From assembly GCA_015903995.1 (NCBI GenBank), contig JABMDK010000017.1, positions 189,786-228,134 of the forward strand: a stretch of DNA of 38,349 nucleotides. The letters are read 5' to 3'. The DNA comes from Nitrospira sp. (GTDB lineage: Bacteria > Nitrospirota > Nitrospiria > Nitrospirales > Nitrospiraceae). Position numbers and translations under genes: made by a program. How positions within the stretch are numbered: the first letter of the stretch is position 1; each line of letters starts with the position of its first letter. The notes under the pieces are model-generated. The model searched no databases. It saw only the letters and a list, made by a program, of their open reading frames with translations, and had not been told where the DNA came from. Positions 24,351-32,453 of this stretch are shown here, piece by piece.

Positions 24351-25427
24351 ATGTGTTCTTCCCCTAATCAGTCTGCGTTTCAACCTGGAGCTCAATGGCG
24401 TCCTGGCCCGATTCTGGGAATCGAATCGTCATGTGATGAAACGGCTGCCGCCGTTCTTAGTGGTGAAGGAGCGGTGCTGTCCAACATTGTGTCTTCACAG
24501 GTGGCCGTCCATGAAAAGTTCGGTGGCGTCGTTCCGGAATTAGCCGCACGCGCGCATCTTGGGATGATCGACATGGTCGTCGAAGAAGCGTTGGCGACCG
24601 CCCAATTCTCAAAACATGCGCTCGGTGCCGTGGCCGTCACCCAGGGACCTGGATTAGCTGGAGCGCTGTTAGTGGGAGTGAATTATGCCAAAGCCTTGAG
24701 TTACGGCTTGGGGATTCCGATCATCGGGGTCAATCATCTGCAAGGTCACATCGCCTCCGCATGGCTCGCCGATCCGACATTCCCGTTGTCCTGCATTGTG
24801 CTGGTCGTATCGGGTGGCCACACTCATCTTTATCACCATGATATCGGTGGTCGATGTATTCTCATGGGACGCACTCGCGACGATGCCGCCGGTGAGGCGT
24901 TCGACAAGGGGGCCCAGATGCTTGATTTAGGGTATCCGGGCGGGCCAGCCGTTGATCGAATCGCACGTTTCGGTGACGCAGAGGCTATTCGATTTCCTCG
25001 ATTCCACCGGGCAAAGAGCAGTCTCGAGTTCAGCTTTAGTGGGCTCAAGACGGCGTTGCTGTATAAGTTACGAGAAATGGGTGGTTCTCTGCGACCTCAT
25101 CAGACGGCCGACTTGGCGGCCAGCTACCAAGAGGCTATCGTGCAAGTCCTGGTCACGAAGGCGTTTGCAGCCCTCAAACAGTCCAACCTGGCTGCGCTGG
25201 CAGTCGTAGGAGGGGTTTCAGCGAATTCACGGTTGAGGGCCTTATTGAGCGAGCGTGCGACACGTGAAGGGATACGCCTCTCGTTGCCGCCTCTTGAGTA
25301 TTGCACCGATAATGCGGCCATGATTGCTTCGGCGGGGCGTCAGTCGCTGATGAATGGAGGGCAACTACATGCCGATCTCGATATCAGCCCGGCTGAGAGA
25401 TTCGTGACGATTCATGAGGAAAACTGA
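24351..25427 (+). CDS. tsaD: tRNA t6A37 threonylcarbamoyltransferase TsaD
   Basis: A protein of about 358 residues, the catalytic subunit that attaches the threonylcarbamoyl group to A37 of ANN-decoding tRNAs. Motifs are ILGIESSCDETAAAV, the metal-binding NHLQGH (His129 and His133), LVVSGGHTHL, GEAFDKGAQMLDLGYPGGP and a late CTDNAAMIA. The frame is open upstream to a TTG at 24315, but that codon lies in the T-tract of the clpC terminator, so I place the start at the ATG at 24351. No clear Shine-Dalgarno is present there. hflX follows in the same frame, 39 bases after the stop. Confidence 0.94.
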   Translation: MCSSPNQSAFQPGAQWRPGPILGIESSCDETAAAVLSGEGAVLSNIVSSQVAVHEKFGGVVPELAARAHLGMIDMVVEEALATAQFSKHALGAVAVTQGPGLAGALLVGVNYAKALSYGLGIPIIGVNHLQGHIASAWLADPTFPLSCIVLVVSGGHTHLYHHDIGGRCILMGRTRDDAAGEAFDKGAQMLDLGYPGGPAVDRIARFGDAEAIRFPRFHRAKSSLEFSFSGLKTALLYKLREMGGSLRPHQTADLAASYQEAIVQVLVTKAFAALKQSNLAALAVVGGVSANSRLRALLSERATREGIRLSLPPLEYCTDNAAMIASAGRQSLMNGGQLHADLDISPAERFVTIHEEN

Positions 25428-25438
25428 TCACCTATCAG

Positions 25439-25460
25439 TTATCTCTACGAGATAAGGAGA
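25439..25460 (+). promoter_or_regulatory. Hairpin abutting the hflX ribosome-binding site
   Basis: TTATCTC (25439-25445) and GAGATAA (25449-25455) form a perfect 7-bp stem with a 3-base loop. Its right arm overlaps the first bases of the AAGGAGA Shine-Dalgarno (25454-25460) of hflX, so folding could limit ribosome access. Confidence 0.6.
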
Positions 25461-25466
25461 ACGCCC

Positions 25467-27161
25467 ATTTCTGATATCCGAGGTCAGATCACAGGACTAC
25501 GCACCAGCCAAGTTGCGTCGGTTGAACGACTGTACCGACGTCGTGTCTCACCCGACAAGGTCCTGACTCCGGAGCTCGCAAAGGCCATGGCCCAGCTGAC
25601 CATTGAGCTTCGTCGCCCGATTGGGGTGCTGTTGACCAGGCGTGGACAGGTTCAGGACGTGATTGTGGGAACGGAATTGACGTTGTCTTCCGCAACGCTG
25701 ACTCTGTTCCGCACAGGTGCGCGATCGCTCCGTGGTTTGAGGTTCATTCGTACGCAATTGCACGATCAGCCCATCAATCAAGAGGTGTTGACAGATCTCG
25801 CCTTCTTGCGACTTGATCTGATCGGCCTGCTCTCCGTCACGGAGGATGGTCAACTAGGCAATCTGTATCTCGCTCATCTGCTGGCACCCAATTCAACCGG
25901 TCAATTGTTCAAAGTGCTCAAGGCTGTCCCGTTCCACAATCTCACCATACTGTTCGACCAATTCATCGAAGAGCTTGAGGCAGACCTTCAGCAGGCGCGA
26001 GCTCACTATGCGATTGAGAACGGTAAGGAATCGGCGATACTGGTCAGCGCCTCTGTCAAAAGTCGGTCCGAGCAGGAAGAGCGGTTAGCCGAATTGGCGG
26101 AATTGGCGGCCTCCGCCGACGTCACGGTGGTCGACCGTGTCGTACAACGAACGCCGGACGGACATCAGCGCTATCTCTTGGGCCGCGGCAAGATGAAGGA
26201 TGTCCTGATTCAGACTCTCCATCGTGGCGCCGATATGGTGATCTTTGATCAAACGTTGTCACCGGCTCAACTCCGAGCCATTTCAGAGATGACCGATATC
26301 AAGGTGATCGACCGGACGCAACTGATCCTGGATATCTTTGCCCGCCGAGCGCACAGTCGTGAAGGCAAAGTACAGGTAGAACTCGCGCAGTTACGGTACC
26401 TGCTTCCACGCTTGTCCGGAAAGGGTGCCCAACTCTCGCGCCTGGGTGGAGGGATCGGCACTCGTGGGCCGGGTGAAACCAAATTGGAAACCGATCGTCG
26501 CCGTGTGCGTGACCGGATCACGCACTTAGAACGGGAGCTGGCCCAATTTGGGCGTCAGCAAGACCAACGTCGGTCCAGGCGAGATCGGCACGGACTTCCC
26601 GTCGTGTCTCTCGTGGGCTACACGAACGCCGGTAAGTCGACGTTGCTCAACGTGCTGACGAACAGTCAGGTATCAGCTCAAAACAGATTGTTCGAAACTC
26701 TGGACACGACGAGCCGACGTCTGAGGTTCCCGGAGGATCGCGAAGTCATCATTACCGATACGGTCGGATTTATCCGGGATCTTCCGCAAGAACTGGTCGG
26801 CGCTTTTCGGACAACGCTCGAAGAACTCCGAGAGGCTGATCTTCTACTGCACGTGGTCGATGGCAGCGCCGCAGACATCGACATTCAGATTACCGCCGTC
26901 GTCGCCATTCTTGAGGACTTGCATTTGAGCGCGATCCCAAGATTACTGGTGATGAATAAGTGCGACCAGGTGTCCCCATCGAGTGTCGAGTTGCTGTGTC
27001 GGCGGTACGGGGCTATTGGCATTTCGGCGCTCCAGCCTGAGACGCTTCGTCCGCTCTTCTCTCACCTGGAAGCACACGTGAGATCTCTGCTGATCGGTGA
27101 ACGTCAGACAGTTGGCCTGCCGCTGCAGGATGATGCGCTGGTGCTTGCATCTCGTCGGTAA
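25467..27161 (+). CDS. hflX: Ribosome-associated GTPase HflX, probable ATT start
   Basis: A long-type HflX of about 564 residues; HflX splits stalled ribosomes under stress. From the N-terminus: an extra ~170-residue domain beginning ISDIRGQITGLRTSQVASVE, the HflX nucleotide-binding N-domain, the glycine-rich linker GGIGTRGPGETKLETDRRRV, then the G domain with GYTNAGKST (about 384-392), DTVGFI and NKCD. No ATG, GTG or TTG occurs in frame between the tsaD stop and 25587. The conserved first 40 residues lie before that ATG. AAGGAG ends seven bases before an ATT at 25467, which I take as the start. Starting at 25587 would remove the conserved ERLYRRRVSPDKVLTPELA block and leave no ribosome site. 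Confidence 0.88.
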   Translation: MSDIRGQITGLRTSQVASVERLYRRRVSPDKVLTPELAKAMAQLTIELRRPIGVLLTRRGQVQDVIVGTELTLSSATLTLFRTGARSLRGLRFIRTQLHDQPINQEVLTDLAFLRLDLIGLLSVTEDGQLGNLYLAHLLAPNSTGQLFKVLKAVPFHNLTILFDQFIEELEADLQQARAHYAIENGKESAILVSASVKSRSEQEERLAELAELAASADVTVVDRVVQRTPDGHQRYLLGRGKMKDVLIQTLHRGADMVIFDQTLSPAQLRAISEMTDIKVIDRTQLILDIFARRAHSREGKVQVELAQLRYLLPRLSGKGAQLSRLGGGIGTRGPGETKLETDRRRVRDRITHLERELAQFGRQQDQRRSRRDRHGLPVVSLVGYTNAGKSTLLNVLTNSQVSAQNRLFETLDTTSRRLRFPEDREVIITDTVGFIRDLPQELVGAFRTTLEELREADLLLHVVDGSAADIDIQITAVVAILEDLHLSAIPRLLVMNKCDQVSPSSVELLCRRYGAIGISALQPETLRPLFSHLEAHVRSLLIGERQTVGLPLQDDALVLASRR

Positions 27162-27182
27162 CCCCTGCACAATCGGGCCGCC

Positions 27183-27848
27183 ATGAAGAAAGTCAAACGA
27201 ACGAGGAATCAGGCCGCTCTCGACCGTCCGGCGCAGATTGCCATGAGCCTCCGTCATGCCATGCCGGTGGCTCAAATGGAATTAACGCATCGTTCGCCCT
27301 GGGAGCTGCTGGTTGCTACCATTCTCTCAGCGCAGTGTACGGACCAGCGAGTGAATCAGGTCACGCCGGCTCTCTTCAAACGGTATCGCACACCTCAGGG
27401 GATGGCGAAAGCAATGTCGACGGAACTAGAGGCATTGATCAGATCGACCGGATTTTATAAGAACAAGGCGAAACACTTGATCGGTTGTGCGCAGGTCATT
27501 ACCACCCAGTTCAAGGGACAAGTTCCGGATACGATGGAAGAACTTACCTCGATACCCGGTGTCGGGCGGAAAACAGCCAATGTCCTCCTTGGGGCCGCAT
27601 TTGGGAAACCGGGTATTGTGGTCGATACGCATGTGCAACGGGTGGCCAACCGACTCGCCCTGACCCATTCAAGTGATCCCGAGCATATCGAACGTGATTT
27701 GCAATCGCTGTATCCGCAAACCCAGTGGACAGATGTGTCCCAACGGCTGCTCCTTCATGGACGGTACGTGTGTCTTGCGCGGAAGCCTCGTTGTTCGGTT
27801 TGCCCGATCTACGATGTGTGTGAGTGGGAAGGAAAACGACCGACATGA
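27183..27848 (+). CDS. nth: Endonuclease III (DNA glycosylase/AP lyase)
   Basis: A 221-residue base-excision repair enzyme removing oxidised pyrimidines. The helix-hairpin-helix LTSIPGVGRKTANVLLGAAF contains the catalytic lysine, followed by VVDTHVQRVANRL with the catalytic aspartate. The C-terminal iron-sulfur ligands are CLARKPRCSVCPIYDVC (CX6CX2CX5C). It follows hflX by 21 bases, and its stop overlaps the yicC start (ATGA). Confidence 0.97.
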   Translation: MKKVKRTRNQAALDRPAQIAMSLRHAMPVAQMELTHRSPWELLVATILSAQCTDQRVNQVTPALFKRYRTPQGMAKAMSTELEALIRSTGFYKNKAKHLIGCAQVITTQFKGQVPDTMEELTSIPGVGRKTANVLLGAAFGKPGIVVDTHVQRVANRLALTHSSDPEHIERDLQSLYPQTQWTDVSQRLLLHGRYVCLARKPRCSVCPIYDVCEWEGKRPT

Positions 27849-28723
27849 TTAAGAGTATGACAGGATTTGGGCGACGACAGGGGGCATGGTCCGACGGGAC
27901 GGTCAGCGTTGAAGTGAGATCAGTGAACCATCGTTTCCTTGAAACCTCCATTCGCCTGCCGAAGTCGATGAGCGGGCTGGAAGAACACTTCAAGAAGACG
28001 ATCCAACAACAGTGTGTACGTGGGCGAGTCGATCTTGCGGTGCTGCTTCAGGGGGGGCGAGGAAGTACTCGCGCAGTGCAACTTGACGTTGGGCTAGCGA
28101 AACAGTACCATCAGGCTCTCCGTACACTCCAGCGCACGCTGAAACTTAAAGGCTCCATTGACATCGCACTGTTGGCTGGTTTTCGCGATATTGTCGCGCT
28201 TTCCGAGCAGGCCACCGACGATCCTAAGCTTACAAAAATGGTGGAAAAACTAGGGCTGCTCGCGGTATCGGATATGGTGAAGATGCGAGAGAAGGAGGGA
28301 GTCTTGCTTGCGAAAGATATCCTGGCTCGGCTCGACCATGTTCGTCAATGCAGGAGTGCGGTATCGTCCCGTGCTCCCTTCATTGCCCAGGAGGCCTTCG
28401 ACCGTATGAAGCAGCGAGTGGAGAAATTGTTGGCGGAAGCTATCCCTGACCTTCCTCGGCTCAATCAAGAGTTGGCCCTGTATGCCGATCGGTGCGACAT
28501 TACGGAAGAATTGGTCAGATTAGACACCCATATGATACAGTTTGAGCGGGCGCTCCAAGGGACCGAGCCGGTGGGGAAGACGTTGGATTTTCTTCTTCAG
28601 GAATTAGGCCGGGAAGTCAATACCATTGGATCGAAAGCCAACGACGCAGCGATCAGGGCCGACGTGGTACGCATGAAAGCCGAACTTGAGCGGATACGGG
28701 AACAGATACAGAATGTCGAATGA
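27845..28723 (+). CDS. YicC-family endoribonuclease
   Basis: A 292-residue protein. The N-terminus MIKSMTGFGRRQG and the block VEVRSVNHRFLETSIRLP are diagnostic of the YicC family, and the C-terminal DUF1732 ends GKTLDFLLQELGREVNTIGS with KANDAAI. Members are endoribonucleases in E. coli and B. subtilis. The frame extends 21 bases upstream, but the ATG at 27845 overlaps the nth stop (ATGA) and matches the family N-terminus. It is followed by gmk with another ATGA overlap, a common yicC-gmk-rpoZ arrangement. Confidence 0.94.
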   Translation: MIKSMTGFGRRQGAWSDGTVSVEVRSVNHRFLETSIRLPKSMSGLEEHFKKTIQQQCVRGRVDLAVLLQGGRGSTRAVQLDVGLAKQYHQALRTLQRTLKLKGSIDIALLAGFRDIVALSEQATDDPKLTKMVEKLGLLAVSDMVKMREKEGVLLAKDILARLDHVRQCRSAVSSRAPFIAQEAFDRMKQRVEKLLAEAIPDLPRLNQELALYADRCDITEELVRLDTHMIQFERALQGTEPVGKTLDFLLQELGREVNTIGSKANDAAIRADVVRMKAELERIREQIQNVE

Positions 28724-29436
28724 GCACCGCGATGACCACAAATAACCTCCCTCCGGGTGTGACAGGGAATCGGCAAGGTCCTGAACGTCGGGGGATTCTG
28801 TACATTATTTCAGCTCCTTCAGGCGCAGGAAAGACGACTTTGTGTAAACAGATCGTGGCGTCGGTTTCCGGGGTGTGGCATTCGGTGTCGTTCACGACCA
28901 GAACACCGCGTCCAGGAGAAGAACACGGACGCGAGTACTTCTTTATCGACGAGAACGTCTTTCACGATATGGTTGCCAGGAATGAGTTCTTGGAGTACGC
29001 GCACGTGTATTCCAATTGGTACGGAACACCGCGAAAGCCCTTAATGGATAAGATGGAGCAGGGTATCGATGTCTTACTGGAAATCGATGTCCAGGGTGCG
29101 CTTCAGATTAAAAAGAAATTCGGCGATGCCGTCTACATTTTCATCCTTCCTCCATCGATGGACATTCTGCGTGCTCGGCTCCAAGGTCGGGGGTCCGATT
29201 CTCAAGAGGAGATTGTTCGCCGACTGCAAAAGGTGAAAGAAGAAGTCTGGTGTTTCAGAGAATACTATTACATCGTCCGCAACGATGATCTGACGCGATC
29301 TCTTCATGAGCTGCAAAGTATTTTTGTGGCGGAACGTTTGAAGACCAAACGGATAGACATGCATTGGCTTGAACAAAGCTTTATTCTTGAGAAAGATGCA
29401 AAGTTTCAGGAAACGGAACCGTCATCCATTTTATAG
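28720..29436 (+). CDS. gmk: Guanylate kinase
   Basis: A 238-residue kinase converting GMP to GDP. The P-loop is SAPSGAGKTTL; the GMP-binding block is FTTRTPRPGEEHGREYFF; the lid/later block has EIDVQGALQIKKKF. The core is flanked by about 25 extra N-terminal residues, compared with the usual ~205-residue enzyme, and a short C-terminal extension. The ATG overlaps the yicC stop (ATGA). It lies directly before rpoZ. Confidence 0.96.
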   Translation: MSTAMTTNNLPPGVTGNRQGPERRGILYIISAPSGAGKTTLCKQIVASVSGVWHSVSFTTRTPRPGEEHGREYFFIDENVFHDMVARNEFLEYAHVYSNWYGTPRKPLMDKMEQGIDVLLEIDVQGALQIKKKFGDAVYIFILPPSMDILRARLQGRGSDSQEEIVRRLQKVKEEVWCFREYYYIVRNDDLTRSLHELQSIFVAERLKTKRIDMHWLEQSFILEKDAKFQETEPSSIL

Positions 29437-29455
29437 CAAGGGAGCAAGATCTATT

Positions 29456-29815
29456 ATGATCGACATGCTGAGTTTGTTGCCGCAATACACGCCCAAGGAG
29501 TTTGATTCCCGTCACCGCTTGGTGATCGTCGCGTCACAGCGTGCGAAGCACTTGACGCAAGGTGCGAAGTCAACCTGGTCCTCTCGCTTCACAAAAGAAA
29601 CCACCATTGCGCTCGACGAGGTGCTGAGAGGTCACGTCAAGTATTTGACCGGCAAAGAGGCCCGCGATGCGATGAAGGAAGCGAAGCGAGGGAAAGAGGG
29701 GGAAACAGAGCGTATCGCGATGATGACTGGAGAGGATGCCCGCGAAATCAAGAAAGAACTCAGTGTCTACGTCGACGATACGGTGCAGCCGACGGTGGCT
29801 CCGGCTGAGGAGTAG
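29456..29815 (+). CDS. rpoZ: RNA polymerase omega subunit
   Basis: A 119-residue protein in the canonical position between gmk and coaBC. The core SRHRLVIVASQRAKHLTQGA and the later KETTIALDEVLRGHVKYL match omega, which helps assemble beta-prime. It is longer than most omegas (70-90 residues) because of a charged C-terminal stretch ending in an Ala/Pro/Glu tail. GGGAG lies about 11 bases before the ATG; a second ATG at 29465 is possible. Confidence 0.88.
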   Translation: MIDMLSLLPQYTPKEFDSRHRLVIVASQRAKHLTQGAKSTWSSRFTKETTIALDEVLRGHVKYLTGKEARDAMKEAKRGKEGETERIAMMTGEDAREIKKELSVYVDDTVQPTVAPAEE

Positions 29816-29818
29816 GCC

Positions 29819-31063
29819 TTGGGGGAAGTGCAAGTGCCGACCAATCTCTTGGGCAAGCGGCTTGTGCTTGGAGTCACGGGGAGTATCGCTGCGTATAAAG
29901 CGGTCGGGTTGCTTCGTGCCTTTGTGCGTGACGGCGCCGTTGTGTCGGTGGTCATGACCAAGGCAGCCACGAAATTTGTGACGCCCCTTACGTTCGAAGT
30001 CCTGTCAGGAAGGCGGGTCGCGACGGAGCTCTTTGAGTCTCATGAAGAAATGGTCCATCTTGCCGTCCCAGAACAAGCCCATGCGATGATTGTGGCGCCG
30101 GCTACGGCCAATTTTCTGGCTAAGGCAGCGCTTGGTCTGTCGGATGATCTATTAAGTACGATGCTGTTGAACGCTCGGTGTCCCGTGATTGTCGCTCCGG
30201 CCATGGACGGAGACATGTGGACACATCCCACGGTCGTTCAACATGTGCAAGCGCTCCGAGCTCGTGGTGTCGTCGTGCTTGATCCTGAGGTCGGTCCGCT
30301 GGCATCAGGACAAGTCGCACAAGGGAGGCTTCCGACAGAGTCACGAATCACACAGGCCGTGCATGCCTTGCTGAACCCTCGGAGGGATTGGCAAGGACAG
30401 CGGGTGTTGGTCTCCGCGGGTCCGACTCAGGAGCCCATTGATCCGATTCGCTTTATTTCGAACCATTCCTCTGGGAAGATGGGGTATGCCATCGCAGAAG
30501 CCGCACGGGATCGAGGTGCGGAGGTTATCCTGGTGACAGGGCCGTCAGCGCTACCACCTCCTCTGGGGGTCGCCACTGTTTCGGTCACTACAGCGAGCGA
30601 AATGACCGATGCATTGAATCGGCATTTCCCTGCTGCAACGGTTCTGATCATGGCTGCGGCGGTTGCAGACTTTCGTCCCAAAAGTCAGGCCACACAGAAG
30701 CTCAAGAAGCAGGGGAAATCTGAACTCGTGCTTGATCTGGAGGCGACCCCGGACATTCTCGCGATGCTGTCCGCGCGTCGGACATCGCAAATTGTGGTTG
30801 GGTTCGCGGCGGAAACGGAACACGTCTTGTCTCATGCGAAAGACAAATTAAGAGGGAAAGGGCTGGATCTCATCATTGCGAATGATGTCACGCAAGCGGG
30901 AGGTGGGTTTGGTAGTGACGACAATGCGGTCGTCATTCTCTCGGCTGCGGGTGAACAGAGAGTCCTGGGTCTGATGCCCAAGCGGCGTCTGGCCGACGAA
31001 ATTCTGACTGCTGTGCATGAGCTATGTCTGATTTCGCCTCGTCGCGAGTCCTTGGTGGAGTGA
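29819..31063 (+). CDS. coaBC: Bifunctional phosphopantothenoylcysteine decarboxylase / phosphopantothenate-cysteine ligase
   Basis: A 414-residue two-domain enzyme of coenzyme A synthesis. The FMN-dependent CoaC half has LGVTGSIAAYKA, the catalytic His at residue 80 (MVHLAV) and PAMDGDMW at 127-134. The CoaB half has AGPTQEPIDPIRFISNHSSG with KMGYAIAE, then AAAVADFRP, KLKKQG and IIANDVTQ. The usual active-site Cys of the CoaC flap is replaced by Ser163 (PLASGQVAQGRL). The start is TTG 29819 with GGAG upstream overlapping the rpoZ stop; a GTG at 29828 is an alternative. It lies three bases after rpoZ. Confidence 0.95.
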   Translation: MGEVQVPTNLLGKRLVLGVTGSIAAYKAVGLLRAFVRDGAVVSVVMTKAATKFVTPLTFEVLSGRRVATELFESHEEMVHLAVPEQAHAMIVAPATANFLAKAALGLSDDLLSTMLLNARCPVIVAPAMDGDMWTHPTVVQHVQALRARGVVVLDPEVGPLASGQVAQGRLPTESRITQAVHALLNPRRDWQGQRVLVSAGPTQEPIDPIRFISNHSSGKMGYAIAEAARDRGAEVILVTGPSALPPPLGVATVSVTTASEMTDALNRHFPAATVLIMAAAVADFRPKSQATQKLKKQGKSELVLDLEATPDILAMLSARRTSQIVVGFAAETEHVLSHAKDKLRGKGLDLIIANDVTQAGGGFGSDDNAVVILSAAGEQRVLGLMPKRRLADEILTAVHELCLISPRRESLVE

Positions 31064-31071
31064 CTGGATCT

Positions 31072-31815
31072 ATGGCGTCAGGTTCAAAAAAGTCAGGCAA
31101 TGCCGCTGAAATTGATCGGTTGGCCTTAGTCTTTGCTAAAGATCCTGGGTCCAAGGTGTTTATTCCTCTGGCAGAGGAATACGGCAAAGCCGGCATGTGG
31201 GAAGAGGCGGTTGCTGTTCTTGAAGATGGGCTGAAGACCTATCCAGGTTTCATCACGGCCATGGTGGCGTTAGGTCGCGCCTATGAACAGATGAACCAAC
31301 CGGTCAAGGCCAAGGCCATTCTTGAAGAGGCCATCAAGGTAAGCCCAGACAATCTTCGTGCGCATCGAACATTGGCCAAGCTCTATGCAGCTCAAGGGGC
31401 CAAGGAATCGGCCATTCGGTCGTGCAAGGTCATATTATCCATCAATCCGCATGACCAAGAAGCCTTGTCGCTTTGTGCCGGGCTTGACGTATCGACGGCT
31501 CATGGAGTGGAAGCCTCACCGCAAGGACAAGTGCGTGAGAAGCCGGTCAACACTGCAAGCATCGACGCCAATCGTTTTCCAGGCGAGAGAATGACATTCC
31601 CCGTAGACGAGGCGACGTTGATAACGAAAGTTGAGGCTGATGGGTTGTTGAGTGGCGTACCCCGTTCAGAAGAAGCCCTTGTTCCTACATTCGGACCCAC
31701 GGCCCAGGCCGCACAGAAAGCCAGAAACCCAGTGATTGGACGGCTTGAGCAGTGGCTCAGCTTGATCCAGGATCGCCGACGAGATTCCCAAGCCTCTTCT
31801 CGACTCCACTCGTGA
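31072..31815 (+). CDS. Tetratricopeptide-repeat protein
   Basis: A cytoplasmic protein of about 247 residues. The first half contains at least three TPR units: KVFIPLAEEYGKAGMWEEAV, then ITAMVALGRAYEQMNQPVKA and LRAHRTLAKLYAAQGAKESA. The second half is low-complexity without a recognised domain. TPRs bind other proteins; no partner is indicated. Possible starts are ATG 31024 (overlapping coaBC by 40 bases), GTG 31060 (GTGA overlap) and ATG 31072; I use the last because GGA lies just upstream, but the GTG is also credible. Confidence 0.82.
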   Translation: MASGSKKSGNAAEIDRLALVFAKDPGSKVFIPLAEEYGKAGMWEEAVAVLEDGLKTYPGFITAMVALGRAYEQMNQPVKAKAILEEAIKVSPDNLRAHRTLAKLYAAQGAKESAIRSCKVILSINPHDQEALSLCAGLDVSTAHGVEASPQGQVREKPVNTASIDANRFPGERMTFPVDEATLITKVEADGLLSGVPRSEEALVPTFGPTAQAAQKARNPVIGRLEQWLSLIQDRRRDSQASSRLHS

Positions 31816-31831
31816 ACTTCCCCATGATTGC

Positions 31832-31866
31832 AGCAGTTTGACCCTCTGAGAGGGGACTGCTAGAAT
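31832..31866 (+). promoter_or_regulatory. Promoter with central dyad ahead of aroQ-efp-accBC
   Basis: TTGACC (31838-31843), 17 bases, TAGAAT (31861-31866), both 5 of 6 matches. The spacer holds the dyad CCCTCT-G-AGAGGG (31842-31854), and AGCAGT (31832-31837) pairs with ACTGCT (31856-31861) outside it. The combined symmetry could be an operator; as RNA it could act as a terminator-like hairpin for the upstream TPR gene. Confidence 0.65.
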
Positions 31867-31922
31867 GCCGCCCTTGACGTGGTGGAGTGAGGCAGGTTCC
31901 TAGGGGAGGTCATGCACACGAT

Positions 31923-32382
31923 ATGCTGCGGATACTGGTCCTTCACGGTCCCAATCTGAACCTATTGGGTCATCGGGAAGCGTCCATTTACGGGACCACG
32001 ACTCTGGATATGATCGATGCGTCACTGAAAAGTCTGGGTGGAACTGGTGATTCATCAGTCGAATCTTGAAGGGGAATTGGTGAACTGGATTCAGGAAGCA
32101 CGACGCGGGTATCACGGCATTATCATCAATCCAGCGGCCTACACGCATACCAGCATTGCGATACGTGACGCCCTGGCCGCCGTTGAGGTGCCCACCATCG
32201 AGGTCCATCTGTCTAACATCTATCGGCGTGAAGAATTCAGACAGCATTCATATGTGTCGGGGGTTGCCTTGGCACAGATCGCCGGGTTCGGTGCCACCGG
32301 GTATCTCTTGGCCTTGCGAGGATTATGCGAGCACCTATCTGCTACCGGACCCAAGGGTTCTTCAGTGGCAGTGCCTCAATAA
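31923..32382 (+). pseudogene. aroQ: 3-dehydroquinate dehydratase type II, interrupted by a frame change
   Basis: Two reading frames together encode one AroQ, a shikimate-pathway enzyme. Part 1 (from ATG 31923) has [20 protein letters not shown] with the catalytic-type Arg18 and Tyr23, runs to SLKSLG and then meets a stop at 32067-32069. Part 2, in the +1 frame from about 32038, resumes with [38 protein letters not shown] and [17 protein letters not shown]. The joined protein lacks about four residues relative to the family at the join, so a loss of about 14 bases is the simplest explanation. Neither half carries all catalytic residues. This may be a real mutation or a sequence error. It sits in the conserved aroQ-efp-accB-accC order. 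Confidence 0.82.
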
Positions 32383-32453
32383 GCGGAGCGAAGACGGAGG
32401 CGCAGTGAGCCTATCACCGGGCCGGTTGTGTTCTTCATAGAAGGGAGTTGCGA

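Noticed and set aside
25587..25589. ATG at 25587 as the hflX start
   Set aside because: No ribosome site precedes it, and it would discard 40 conserved-looking residues and leave an unexplained AAGGAG upstream.
29819..31063. PAMDGDMW (Asp in place of Asn) in CoaBC as a defect
   Set aside because: From memory, PAMD-DM variants are common in other phyla, so this alone is probably normal variation.
31912..31914. ATG at 31912 as an aroQ start in the second frame that would bypass the frame change
   Set aside because: It has a better-placed GGAGG, but its frame hits a stop after 15 codons.
32020..32070. Programmed ribosomal frameshifting in aroQ
   Set aside because: No slippery heptamer, stimulatory stem or internal Shine-Dalgarno at the join, and the protein would still be about four residues short.
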